Below are positions 9,140 through 16,918 of a stretch of DNA of 64,000 bases, in pieces. The stretch is from Beijerinckiaceae bacterium (lineage in GTDB: Bacteria > Pseudomonadota > Alphaproteobacteria > Rhizobiales > Beijerinckiaceae). The first letter of the stretch is position 1. The number at the start of each line of letters is the position of its first letter. Under the pieces are notes generated by a model. That model saw nothing but the letters and a program-made list of their open reading frames with translations. It was not told the origin of the DNA and searched no databases. The position numbers were made by a program, and so were the translations under genes. The stretch spans positions 310,001-374,000 of the forward strand of contig CANGBX010000002.1 of NCBI GenBank assembly GCA_947452455.1, in the 5' to 3' direction.

Positions 9140-9442
9140 TTAAACCGGCATCGACACGATATCCTTGTAGGCGCTCAGCAGTTTGTTGCGGATTTGCATC
9201 GTTGCTTCGAAAGCAAGCGAGGCTTTTTCACGAGCCAGCATGACTTTCGCCACATCAGTTTCGTCGCCGCGTTCAAATGCTTGCGCTATATTGCCTGATT
9301 GCGATTGTGCTTCGGCGACTTGTGCCAAAGCCTTTTGCATATGTTCGCCAAAATTCGAGCCGCTTTGTTTGCCGGGGTTGAGTTTGGTCTCAGCATTGGC
9401 AATGATTTCGCGGGTGAGGCTGACGGAGTTAATCGGGGTCAT
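9140..9442 (-). CDS. fliE: FliE, hook-basal body complex protein
   Basis: 100 residues, typical of FliE. The C-terminal half carries the conserved pattern KVMLAREKASLAFEATMQIRNKLLSAY, a family signature. FliE links the MS-ring to the rod and is exported early. It lies 10 bases after the sigma-54 activator-like gene and 42 bases before fliF, so all three should be cotranscribed from the sigma-54 promoter at 10655-10669. Confidence 0.96.
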   Translation of the reverse strand: MTPINSVSLTREIIANAETKLNPGKQSGSNFGEHMQKALAQVAEAQSQSGNIAQAFERGDETDVAKVMLAREKASLAFEATMQIRNKLLSAYKDIVSMPV

Positions 9443-9452
9443 GTTTTGATCC

Positions 9453-10616
9453 TCAAACAGCCAGAGCCAGGCGCGGCGACATTTCGACAGGCGGCATCAT
9501 CATCATGTCTTGCATGTCGATCATCAGATGCTCGGCGAGAATTTCTCCACCACCTGACATGACCAGCGCACGCTGCAGAACATTTTCGAGTTCGCGAACA
9601 TTGCCTGGCCACTCGTGTGCTTCGAGCTTGATAATTGCTTCCTCGGTCAGTTCCGGCATTTTGGCGAAACCGCCAGCATGTTTGGCAAGCAGCGTGACTG
9701 CGATTGGCAAAATATCGCCCGGGCGTTCCGACAAAGCCTTCGTGACAAGCGGGAAGACATTGAGGCGGTAATAAAGATCTTCGCGGAAACGTCCGCCTTT
9801 CACTTCATTGAGCATGTAGCGGTTGGATGTCGCAACCACGCGCACATCCACCGGAACAGGCTTGGACGAACCAAGCGGCGTGACTTCCTTCTCTTGCAAG
9901 ACACGCAAGAGCTTGGCCTGCAGAGGCAATGCCATTTCAGAAATTTCATCGAGCAACAATGTGCCCGAATCCGCAGCGCGGAAAATACCCTTGTTGGGAT
10001 GATGCGCGCCGGTAAAGGCGCCGCGCTCATAACCAAAGAGCAAAGCCTCGAGCATGGTGTCGGGAACCGCCGCACAATTGACAGCGATGAAAGGATTGCG
10101 GGCGCGCGGTGAGGCATTGTGAAGGAAGCGGGAGAAAACTTCCTTACCAGTGCCCGTCGGGCCAACCAGCATGACGGTGACATCAGACGAAGCCACACGA
10201 CGTGCCAGACGCAGCAGATTGAATGTGGCGGGATCGCCAGCAGCTACGCTCTGATCACCATCCATGAAACGGGCGATGACTTCGGCGGTGAAGCGCCAAT
10301 TGTTTTCGGTCGGCTTCACTTGCAGTGTTGTGCCGTTGAACTCGCATTTCAGCGAGAAGGCCTTGCCATATTCATTGAGTACGACAATGCGCTCTGCTTT
10401 CAGCTGACGGCACCATTTCTGGAAGCCAGTCGCATCGGCTGCCAGCTTCTTGGCAACCGCATAACTGACGAGCAGGCCGCATTGGCCCCAAGACACTTCA
10501 ACCGAGCCAAGCTTGGCCAGGCTTGTCGTGTGGACCTCATTGCCGCGGTTATGCAAATGCGTGACGAGCGCTTCGCAATCGGCCAATTGGTCGGTAACAC
10601 ACAAGACAGAGTTCAC
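9453..10616 (-). CDS. FleT-like sigma-54 activator lacking an HTH domain
   Basis: 387 residues from the GTG at 10616, which has GAGGAG 7 bases upstream. The track's ATG at 10670 lies inside the -24 element of a sigma-54 promoter and cannot be the start of that transcript. An N-terminal domain of about 115 residues (NSVLCVTDQLADCEALV) resembles a diverged receiver. The AAA+ domain has Walker A GPTGTGKE (about 152) and an intact GAFTGA loop (about 199). The protein stops shortly after the AAA+ lid (GNVRELENVLQRALV), so no Fis-type DNA-binding domain is present. This matches the architecture described for Rhodobacter sphaeroides FleT, which works with a DNA-binding partner, FleQ. The neighbour at 10913 is a plausible partner. 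Confidence 0.85.
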   Translation of the reverse strand: MNSVLCVTDQLADCEALVTHLHNRGNEVHTTSLAKLGSVEVSWGQCGLLVSYAVAKKLAADATGFQKWCRQLKAERIVVLNEYGKAFSLKCEFNGTTLQVKPTENNWRFTAEVIARFMDGDQSVAAGDPATFNLLRLARRVASSDVTVMLVGPTGTGKEVFSRFLHNASPRARNPFIAVNCAAVPDTMLEALLFGYERGAFTGAHHPNKGIFRAADSGTLLLDEISEMALPLQAKLLRVLQEKEVTPLGSSKPVPVDVRVVATSNRYMLNEVKGGRFREDLYYRLNVFPLVTKALSERPGDILPIAVTLLAKHAGGFAKMPELTEEAIIKLEAHEWPGNVRELENVLQRALVMSGGGEILAEHLMIDMQDMMMMPPVEMSPRLALAV

Positions 10617-10654
10617 GGCGTTCTCCTCAAATCGCCTCTTCGGAGAGGACAAAG

Positions 10655-10669
10655 GCAACGCGCGTGCCA
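10655..10669 (-). promoter_or_regulatory. Sigma-54 promoter of the fleT-fliE...N operon
   Basis: Reading the minus strand, TGGCACGCGCGTTGC followed by C matches the sigma-54 consensus TGGCACG-N4-TTGC at every conserved base. The expected start of transcription, about 12 bases beyond the GC, is near 10643, giving a leader of about 27 bases that contains the GAGGAG ribosome-binding site for the GTG at 10616. The remaining intergenic space up to 10912 is AT-rich and should hold the fleQ-like gene's own promoter and activator sites; I could not assign these. Confidence 0.9.
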
Positions 10670-10912
10670 AGCGAAGCAGGAGGGCGAGGGCTTAGTCGTC
10701 CTATTCTGTTAATCTCTGATTAAGGTATTGGCTTTTAATGGCTTTTTAGAAAACCCAAAATGAGGAAAGCGCATTAAATTTCATTTTCATCGGCTGAACT
10801 GGCGATTTTTTGGCGTCCATCGGGAGCGGATGACACCCTTATTCCTTGTGTCCGACCGCGTTTTAGTCAAAAAATCGACAGTCGATCATTTGTGATCTCA
10901 GAGCTTTAGCCG

Positions 10913-12010
10913 ATGACTAGCGAAGAGGTGCAACGCTATCTCGATCTGCCGAGTGCCTCCATGCGCGAGGCACTCGATCTGATCACGCGCGTCGCTTCGG
11001 CTCTGACCACGGTCTATATCCACGGGCCTTCCGGCAGCGGCAAGGAATTCGTAGCTCGTGCGGTTCACGCCTTTTCGCCACGCTCTTCGGGCCCCTTCAT
11101 CGCCGTCAATTGCGGGGCAATTCCGCGCGAATTGATCGAGAGCGAATTGTTCGGGTCGGAGAAGGGGGCATACACGGGATCTGTGCGCACACGCGCGGGC
11201 CTGATTGAGGCCGCCGAAGGGGGCACTCTTTTCCTTGATGAAATCGGCGATATGCCGATTGATATGCAGGTCAAGTTATTGCGCGTGCTGGAAGATCGGT
11301 CTTTCTCACGCGTCGGTGGATCACAGGTCATCAAATCAGATATCCGCCTCGTATGTGCGACCCATCGCGATCTCGAAAAGCGCGTGGAAGAGGGGCATTT
11401 CCGCGAAGATTTGTTCTACCGCATCAATGTATTTCCGGTGACTTTGGCGGGTCTTTCGGAGCGGCGCGAAGATATTCCGCGTCTGACAGAATTAATCCTC
11501 AAGCGGCTCCGCAAGACTGGTTTTCCCGACACGCCAAAGTTTGAGGCGGAGGCTGTGGCCGCCCTCAAAAACGCCGAATGGCCTGGCAATATCCGTCAAT
11601 TGCGCAATGTTCTGGAGCGCGCCAGCGTGCTCTATCCGGGCCAAGCGATTGGTGCGGCACAGATCGAACGGATCACGACGCCCCGCAAACAGGTGGATCA
11701 TATCGAGGAAACGCAGGCTCTCATGGCCTCGCTCGAGGGCATTCTGCCGATTGGCATTGATGAGGCCGCAACAGAGGCTCTGGTCCTATCCTCGCAGGCT
11801 GGTGAGCCTGAGGATATCGGCGCCTTCTTGCGCGGCGCGCAGGATTTCAACTTCCGTGATCACATCGCCCAGATCGAGATGAATTTCATCAAGGGGGCTT
11901 TAAACGAGGCGGAAGGATCGGTCAGTGGGGCCGCGCGCCTGCTGGGGTTGCAGCGCACGACCCTGATCGAAAAAATGCGCAAATATGCGATCCATCGCGA
12001 GGAAGCCTGA
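10913..12010 (+). CDS. FleQ-like sigma-54-dependent regulator with GAYTGS loop and HTH
   Basis: 365 residues. It has almost no N-terminal sensory domain: the AAA+ module starts by about residue 20. Walker A is GPSGSGKE (38-45), Walker B region TLFLDEIGDM, and the sigma-54 contact loop reads GAYTGS (85-90) instead of GAFTGA. The C-terminal 40 residues form a Fis-type HTH (EGSVSGAARLLGLQRTTLIEKM). It is divergent from the fleT-like gene. The combination of a DNA-binding domain with an altered contact loop, next to an activator with the opposite layout, suggests the two act as a mixed oligomer on flagellar sigma-54 promoters. That partnership is inferred. Confidence 0.85.
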   Translation: MTSEEVQRYLDLPSASMREALDLITRVASALTTVYIHGPSGSGKEFVARAVHAFSPRSSGPFIAVNCGAIPRELIESELFGSEKGAYTGSVRTRAGLIEAAEGGTLFLDEIGDMPIDMQVKLLRVLEDRSFSRVGGSQVIKSDIRLVCATHRDLEKRVEEGHFREDLFYRINVFPVTLAGLSERREDIPRLTELILKRLRKTGFPDTPKFEAEAVAALKNAEWPGNIRQLRNVLERASVLYPGQAIGAAQIERITTPRKQVDHIEETQALMASLEGILPIGIDEAATEALVLSSQAGEPEDIGAFLRGAQDFNFRDHIAQIEMNFIKGALNEAEGSVSGAARLLGLQRTTLIEKMRKYAIHREEA

Positions 12011-12019
12011 GGCTCAGTC

Positions 12020-12043
12020 CCCGCGCTTTAGGCTGCGCGCGGG
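12020..12043 (+). terminator. Possible terminator between fleQ-like gene and fliS
   Basis: Arms CCCGCGC (12020-12026) and GCGCGGG (12037-12043) flank a 10-base loop and are followed by TCTTT. It lies at the junction of two convergent genes and overlaps the last codons of fliS. The T-run is short, so efficiency is uncertain. Confidence 0.4.
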
Positions 12044-12444
12044 TCTTTGTGACCGATCGTGCTCCAAGCCTCGGCAATATCGGAAATGGCCTTGCGGACC
12101 TCTTCGATGACCGGGGGCAAATTGTCCCGGCTGGCTTCAATCACCCGGCGTCGTGCCCATTCATAGAGGCGGGCCAGGGAGATGGCGACTTCACCGCCCT
12201 TATCGAAATCCAGGCTCGAGGCCAGAACATGAAGGATGCTCAGCACCTTGGTGATGTGGGTGGATTTCGCGACATAGTCCTTCTGGTCAATCGCAAAATA
12301 GGTGCGCTCGAGTGACAGGACCAGCTCTGTATACAGGATCTGAACGAGGCAATGTGGATCTGCCCCCTCGACCAGAAAATCCTGTTCGGCTTCCTGATAC
12401 GCCTTGATCGCGTCCCGGTGATACATGGCCTTTCGGCTCCCCAT
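12028..12444 (-). CDS. fliS: FliS, flagellin export chaperone
   Basis: 138 residues as drawn. The ATG at 12426 gives MYHRDAIKAYQEAE, which matches the usual FliS start (MY..A..AYQ), with GGAG ten bases upstream; the first ATG has AAGGAG twelve bases upstream. All-helical composition and the conserved LYTELVLSLER region fit FliS, which binds the flagellin C-terminus in the cytoplasm to prevent premature assembly. It is convergent with the fleQ-like gene and divergent from flgE. fliD and flagellin, its usual neighbours, are not in this window. Confidence 0.88.
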   Translation of the reverse strand: MGSRKAMYHRDAIKAYQEAEQDFLVEGADPHCLVQILYTELVLSLERTYFAIDQKDYVAKSTHITKVLSILHVLASSLDFDKGGEVAISLARLYEWARRRVIEASRDNLPPVIEEVRKAISDIAEAWSTIGHKDPRAA

Positions 12445-12539
12445 TTGAAATTCCAGCTCCTTAAGAGACGGTCGCAGGGCGATAAAGTTTAGGCCGTCTA
12501 TCTATTTGATATAATAACATTTTTTGCTTTCGAAGTGGC

Positions 12540-12554
12540 TGGCACAGGGATTGC
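12540..12554 (+). promoter_or_regulatory. Sigma-54 promoter of flgE
   Basis: TGGCACAGGGATTGC matches TGGCAC-N5-TTGC exactly, and a T follows as in the full consensus. The predicted transcript start is near 12566, giving a leader of about 57 bases before the ATG at 12623. The hook gene would thus be controlled by the same sigma-54 activators as the basal-body operon. Confidence 0.9.
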
Positions 12555-12622
12555 TAACTCTCCTGCCAAGACGGCGTGACGAGCGCCAATGGTTCAAATT
12601 GTCTCTTCGAATGGAGTAACCC

Positions 12623-13909
12623 ATGCTTTCGGTCATTATGTCTGGCCTCAACGTCGCCCAGAAAGACCTTCAGGTTGCATCGAACAACGTCGCCAACGCC
12701 GGTACGGTCGGCTTCAAGCGCTCTGTGTCGTCCTTTGCGGACGTGTTTTCGAACGACCCTTCGGCAAACCCGAAGACGGCCGTCGGCTCGGGCGCTATCA
12801 CCAGCATGATCAGCCGCAATACCAGCCAGGGCGCGATGACATCGACCGATAAGGTCACAGACCTCGCCATTGCAGGTCGCGGTTACTTCACGCTTGCCAG
12901 CACCGATCCGGAAACGGGCGCGCGCAATGTCGTCTATACACGCGCGGGCAATTTCACTGTAAACGTTCAGGGCGAGATCGTCGATGCCAGTGACAATCAG
13001 CTTCAGGTTTTCCCGGTCAACTCGTCCGGCAAGGTTGATACGACCCAGATGATCGGCGCGACGATCACCTCTGAAAAAGATCCGGCTGACGTGCGTGTTC
13101 CGCTCTCCGATACGGCAGCTGTGGGTGCTAAAGTTGTTGTGAAACTGGCTGGCAATACGGTTGTGACCACGCCCGCGCTGACACAGTCCGATATCGACAA
13201 TGGTTATGTGACTGTTTCGACCCCGGGCGTTTCGTCCAACAATTCTGCCGATCTGTCGGCGAGCTATGATGTCTCCAAGGTGACGATCAATTTCGACACA
13301 ACAAAAGTGGCTGTTGGTGACCAGGTTCGCTTTACCTCACCTGACGGCAAGTTTGTCATCACCCACACAGTAACAGCAGCCGAACGCACCGCAGCCCGGG
13401 TTGAGCTTGACGTTCCGGTGACTGTGACCAATGCGAATATTGCGCAGGCAACTGCTGACTTCCTCACAAGTGGTGGAACCGCCATTACGGGCGCGCTTTC
13501 CGGTTCCATGTCGGCAGCTGTTGGCCAGCAGGTCGCATCATCCGAATATCGTGGCGTCTATCTTCAGGGCATCACGATCGACTCGAAGGGCATGGTCCAG
13601 GCAACCTATGGCGACGGTTCCAAGGCTGATGTCGGGGCGATTGCTTTGGCTTCCTTCCGTAACGACAGCGCTCTGAAGCCGATCGGCAACACGAAATTTG
13701 TGGCTTCGGATCAGTCCGGTACGGCCATCATGACCCGCGCGGGCGCGCCTTTTGCCGGCGATATCCTCTCTGGCACGCTCGAACAGGCCAATGTGGACAT
13801 CACCCAAGAGCTGATGACCATGCTCAAGGCTCAGCAGCTTTATAACGGCAACGCCCGTATGCTGCAGGCGGCCATGGAAGTCGGTAGTCGCGTTACAGAT
13901 AAAATCTGA
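12623..13909 (+). CDS. flgE: FlgE, flagellar hook protein
   Basis: 428 residues. The N-terminus has the rod/hook signature (LNVAQKDLQVASNNVANAGT) with a TVGFKRS segment, and the C-terminus has the matching helix (LEQANVDITQELMTMLKAQQ...). The central domain is Thr/Val-rich, as in hook subunits. FlgE polymerises into the hook that joins rod and filament; its length is set by FliK, encoded in the neighbouring operon. It is monocistronic by appearance, with its own sigma-54 promoter. A shorter flgF/flgG-type rod protein is unlikely because of the large middle domain. Confidence 0.93.
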   Translation: MLSVIMSGLNVAQKDLQVASNNVANAGTVGFKRSVSSFADVFSNDPSANPKTAVGSGAITSMISRNTSQGAMTSTDKVTDLAIAGRGYFTLASTDPETGARNVVYTRAGNFTVNVQGEIVDASDNQLQVFPVNSSGKVDTTQMIGATITSEKDPADVRVPLSDTAAVGAKVVVKLAGNTVVTTPALTQSDIDNGYVTVSTPGVSSNNSADLSASYDVSKVTINFDTTKVAVGDQVRFTSPDGKFVITHTVTAAERTAARVELDVPVTVTNANIAQATADFLTSGGTAITGALSGSMSAAVGQQVASSEYRGVYLQGITIDSKGMVQATYGDGSKADVGAIALASFRNDSALKPIGNTKFVASDQSGTAIMTRAGAPFAGDILSGTLEQANVDITQELMTMLKAQQLYNGNARMLQAAMEVGSRVTDKI

Positions 13910-13979
13910 TAAAGATTCTGTAACTTGAGCTCTACGTGATTTGCCTCTAGGTCGAGTCTAGGCAGAGTTTGACATATTC

Positions 13980-14000
13980 CCCGGCGGGACTGCCGCCGGG
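13980..14000. other. GC-rich stem-loop between flgE and motA
   Basis: CCCGGCGG and CCGCCGGG form a perfect 8-base-pair stem around a 5-base loop. There is no T-run, and the hairpin ends 14 bases before the motA ribosome-binding site. It could be a stabilising 3' end for flgE mRNA or a leader structure for motA; it is not a typical intrinsic terminator. Confidence 0.4.
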
Positions 14001-14024
14001 CCTCACCTTGACTGGAGTGGCTCT

Positions 14025-14888
14025 GTGTTCGGTGCAATTGGCCTTGTGCTTCTTTTCGTCTGCGTGTTCGGCGTGTTCGTCGCGCACGGTGGCGATCTTG
14101 GACCTGTCATCCATGCCGCTCCTTCAGAGCTGGCAACCATTTTGGGAGCAGGCATTGCCTCCATGTTGATTGCCAATGACCTTGATACACTCAAGGGGGT
14201 AGGTAGCGGCTTTGGTAAAGTCTTTGCTGGCCCGAAATGGAAGAAACAAGACTTCCTCGATGTTATTTTTCTTGTTTCGCGCTTGATGAAAATCTTGCGT
14301 GTTGATGGACCGGTCGCACTTGAATCACATGTTGAAAGCCCGGAATCATCAGCCATCTTTGGCGAATATCCGCGAATTCTCGCTGACCACCACGTTCTCC
14401 ATCTTATCACCGATACGATCCGCCTAATGGTCATTTCCTCGGGCAACCTCAACGCTTATGCCGTTGAAGAAGTTATGGATGCGGCGATTAAAGAACACAT
14501 GAACCACGCGGGTCACCCCGCGCATGCCTTGGCCTCACTTTCAGGCGCGCTTCCCGCGCTTGGCATCGTGGCCTGCGTGTTGGGTGTCGTGAAAACCATG
14601 GGCGCGATCGATCAGCCACCGACTGTTCTCGGGGCCCTCATCGGTTCGGCGCTTGTCGGCACCTTCTTAGGCGTGTTCTTGGCCTACGGCATTGTTGAAC
14701 CGATGGCTGGACGACTTGCTGGTGTTGTGAAGGAAGAAGGACAGATCTATCACGTTGTGAAGCAGATCATTGTTGCTTCCTTGCATGGCCATCCGCAGCC
14801 CCTTGTGATTGAAGCGGCACGTGTGTGCATATCGGGTCATAACCAGCCGAGTTTCGGTGAAGTCTTCGACGGGCTGCGAGGCAAGTAA
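14025..14888 (+). CDS. motA: MotA, flagellar motor stator protein
   Basis: 287 residues, GTG start with GGAG 7 bases upstream. Four membrane helices are visible: residues 1-20, about 34-50, and a pair near 165-215 (ALPALGIVACVLGVVKTM and LIGSALVGTFLGVFLAYGI). The cytoplasmic loop with charged residues between helices 2 and 3 is the FliG contact region. MotA with MotB forms the proton channel driving rotation. motB follows after 3 bases, so translation is coupled. The long form with PALGIVACVLGVVKTMG is of the alphaproteobacterial/Caulobacter type. Confidence 0.95.
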   Translation: MFGAIGLVLLFVCVFGVFVAHGGDLGPVIHAAPSELATILGAGIASMLIANDLDTLKGVGSGFGKVFAGPKWKKQDFLDVIFLVSRLMKILRVDGPVALESHVESPESSAIFGEYPRILADHHVLHLITDTIRLMVISSGNLNAYAVEEVMDAAIKEHMNHAGHPAHALASLSGALPALGIVACVLGVVKTMGAIDQPPTVLGALIGSALVGTFLGVFLAYGIVEPMAGRLAGVVKEEGQIYHVVKQIIVASLHGHPQPLVIEAARVCISGHNQPSFGEVFDGLRGK

Positions 14889-14891
14889 GCC

Positions 14892-15911
14892 ATGGCCGCC
14901 GCCAAGAAGGAAAAAACTAAGGAACCTGCCGAGGAGGTCAAAGAAGCCCCGGCGCCGATCATCATCAAAAAAATCCAGGGCGATGAAGCCGCTGGTCACG
15001 GTGGCGCTTGGAAGATTGCGCTCGCCGACATGATGACCGCCATGATGGCCTTCTTTCTTCTCATGTGGCTCTTGGGCGCGTCGACCGAAGCTCAACGAAA
15101 GTCCATTGCTGACTATTTCAAACCAACTCCCAAAAGCTTGATTCAATCCGGTCAGCTGGCTGGCTCCAACGGTATTCTGGGTGGTCGCTCCATCATGGAT
15201 CCGGAAGGCATGCCCAATTCTGCTTCGCAGACCTCTATCCTTGATCTCACGCCTCCGTCTCAAAACGAAGGTGAGGATGGCGCTGGGAAAGGCTCTGAGG
15301 ATTCCGATAAAGAAGGAAAAGGCGCTGATAAAGACTCAGGGCAGGGCAAGGGTAAGGAATCTGACTCCGAACAAGGCAAAGGCAAAGCTGCTGAAGCTTT
15401 GAACGAAGAACAAAAGAAAGCCGCTGCCGAAGCGCTTGATAAACAGAATTTCGAAAAGCTTGAAAAAGAATTGCGTGAAAAGATCGCCGATAGTTCGATG
15501 TTGGCAGGCCTGCAAGGACAGCTGCAGATCTCGCGCGAAAAAGACGGGTTGCGCATCGAAGTGATCGATAAGGCCGATTTCTCGATGTTTGCTCTTGGCA
15601 CCACCAAGATGCTGCCCCGCGCGCAAGCTTTGATCGATGAAATTGCGCGATCTGTGGCAACAATGCCGAATAAAGTTACCGTGCGCGGTCATACTGACAG
15701 TGTGCCTTTTGCCAATCCGGACGGTCGCAACAATTGGTCCTTGTCAGCAGAACGCGCTGAGGCTATGCGTCTGATTCTTGAAAAGCGTGGCGTGAAGTCG
15801 GATCGCTTCCAGTCGATTGAAGGTGTGGCCGATACCGACCCCTTCAATCCGACTGACAAAGCAGACCCCCGTAATCGTCGTATCAGTGTGACTTTGAAAT
15901 TTACTCAATAA
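14892..15911 (+). CDS. motB: MotB, flagellar motor stator protein
   Basis: 339 residues. A lysine/proline-rich cytoplasmic tail leads to one membrane helix (about 43-62) containing the channel aspartate in LADMMTAMMAFFLLMWLLG (Asp46). A long charged linker (about 110-185, rich in Gly, Lys, Asp and Glu) precedes an OmpA-type peptidoglycan-binding domain (RGHTDSVPF...NWSLSAERA). MotB anchors the stator to the cell wall. The linker is strongly low-complexity, resembling SDKEGKGADKDSGQGKGK. It is cotranscribed with motA. Confidence 0.95.
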   Translation: MAAAKKEKTKEPAEEVKEAPAPIIIKKIQGDEAAGHGGAWKIALADMMTAMMAFFLLMWLLGASTEAQRKSIADYFKPTPKSLIQSGQLAGSNGILGGRSIMDPEGMPNSASQTSILDLTPPSQNEGEDGAGKGSEDSDKEGKGADKDSGQGKGKESDSEQGKGKAAEALNEEQKKAAAEALDKQNFEKLEKELREKIADSSMLAGLQGQLQISREKDGLRIEVIDKADFSMFALGTTKMLPRAQALIDEIARSVATMPNKVTVRGHTDSVPFANPDGRNNWSLSAERAEAMRLILEKRGVKSDRFQSIEGVADTDPFNPTDKADPRNRRISVTLKFTQ

Positions 15912-15922
15912 GGTAAGCCGAC

Positions 15923-16222
15923 ATGCGCCATATTTTTCGCATCTGCTTGTCTGTGATGATGATCTCTGGGACTTGTTTTGCTGCTTTAGCAAACGAGCCA
16001 CCACCGCCGCCGCCACCTCCACCAAAACCAGCCAAGCCGTCCGGATTGACTGGTAATTCCTTGCCCCAATGCGAGAGCGGGACTTATGCGGCAGGAAACA
16101 TCTGCAAACCGGCACCCCCTGGTTATTACGCGCCATCTGGCACCAAATATCCATTGCGTTGTCCGGAAGGGACAATCTCGCCCTATGGTGCGCGCGGCCC
16201 GAATGAATGTAAGGCTCGATGA
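15923..16222 (+). CDS. Small secreted protein: polyproline tract plus GCC2/GCC3-like cysteine motif
   Basis: 99 residues. A signal peptide covers about 1-24 (ICLSVMMISGTCFAALANE). It is followed by PPPPPPPPPKPAKP and then a C-terminal part with four cysteines spaced as C.SGTYAAGNIC...APPGYYAPSGT....CPEGTISPYGA....C. That pattern resembles the cysteine-rich GCC2/GCC3 (ephrin-receptor-like) motif CxxGtYs...C, best known from eukaryotic surface proteins. The gene lies 11 bases after motB and overlaps the next gene by 4 bases (ATGA), so it belongs to the motor operon. Function unknown; a periplasmic or surface role near the motor is inferred only from context. Confidence 0.75.
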   Translation: MRHIFRICLSVMMISGTCFAALANEPPPPPPPPPKPAKPSGLTGNSLPQCESGTYAAGNICKPAPPGYYAPSGTKYPLRCPEGTISPYGARGPNECKAR

Positions 16223-16914
16223 CGCATCACGCAGTCGCTGCTGGAAGTTATGATTTGACGGGCGGTCCTGTTTGGCACTTGCGTGCACTGTGGCGACGTT
16301 CGCATATCTGGAAACCCTTTCGCTCGCACATCGAAAATTTTCTGGGCACATGGCCAGTGCGTGAACGTGAATTGCTGCTGGTCGGGCCAAGTGCTGGTTG
16401 GTGTTTGCCAGAAAATTTCTTGCGTGGTTTTTCCATTATCCACGCTATGGATCCTGATCCTTTTGCAGCACTTCTTTTTCGCTTGCATCATCCGCATGCG
16501 CGCATTGGCGCTTGGCACCGCGCAGATTTCTTTCTCGAAGGCGATGATTTTCTAAATCGTCATCCTGGCGCGGCGGTTCTTTTTTGCAACATGCTCGGGC
16601 AAAGACGTTATGTGAATTATGACATTTCGTCTGTCGAAGAAGAATTGCGCATCATCAAAACGCGTCTGCGTGGCCGTAATTGGGCAAGCTTCCATGACCT
16701 TCTCTCTGGCAAGGGCGAGGCCACATCCGAAGTCAAAGAACTCAAAACATGTTTGGAACAAGCAACACTTTTGTCGTCGCTCGATTTGTCGGGCGAGTGG
16801 CTCGATCATCTATCGGGTGATGTTTTGCCACGTCACCAGCCACGCCAAATCATTCCCTGGCAATTTGCTAAAGGTCGCGTGCATCTTGTCGAAGCTGGAT
16901 ATGTGAGCAGCTAA
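16219..16914 (+). CDS. Hypothetical protein, possible SAM-dependent methyltransferase fold
   Basis: 231 residues, not confidently recognised. The segment LLLVGPSAGWCLPENFLRGF followed about 15 residues later by HAMDPDPFAALLF resembles motif I (glycine-rich) and the acidic residue after strand 2 in Rossmann-fold methyltransferases. Later, AAVLFCNMLGQ could be motif IV. The start overlaps the stop of the preceding secreted protein, so it is translated with the motAB operon. No membrane helix or signal peptide is visible. The methyltransferase reading is tentative. Confidence 0.6.
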   Translation: MTHHAVAAGSYDLTGGPVWHLRALWRRSHIWKPFRSHIENFLGTWPVRERELLLVGPSAGWCLPENFLRGFSIIHAMDPDPFAALLFRLHHPHARIGAWHRADFFLEGDDFLNRHPGAAVLFCNMLGQRRYVNYDISSVEEELRIIKTRLRGRNWASFHDLLSGKGEATSEVKELKTCLEQATLLSSLDLSGEWLDHLSGDVLPRHQPRQIIPWQFAKGRVHLVEAGYVSS

Positions 16915-16918
16915 AAGA

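Noticed and set aside
10670-10670. ATG given by the ORF track as start of the fleT-like gene
   Set aside because: It lies in the -24 region of the sigma-54 promoter; the GTG at 10616 has the ribosome-binding site.
10800-10814. TGGCGATTTTTTGGC as a second sigma-54 promoter for the fleQ-like gene
   Set aside because: GG-N10-GC spacing fits, but the -12 element reads TGGC, not TTGC, and -24 lacks AC. Too weak to call.
13980-14000. Hairpin as flgE terminator
   Set aside because: No T-run and very close to the motA start; kept only as a structure of unknown role.
14003-14452. 149-residue minus-strand ORF opposite motA
   Set aside because: Shadow of motA, which has full family support.
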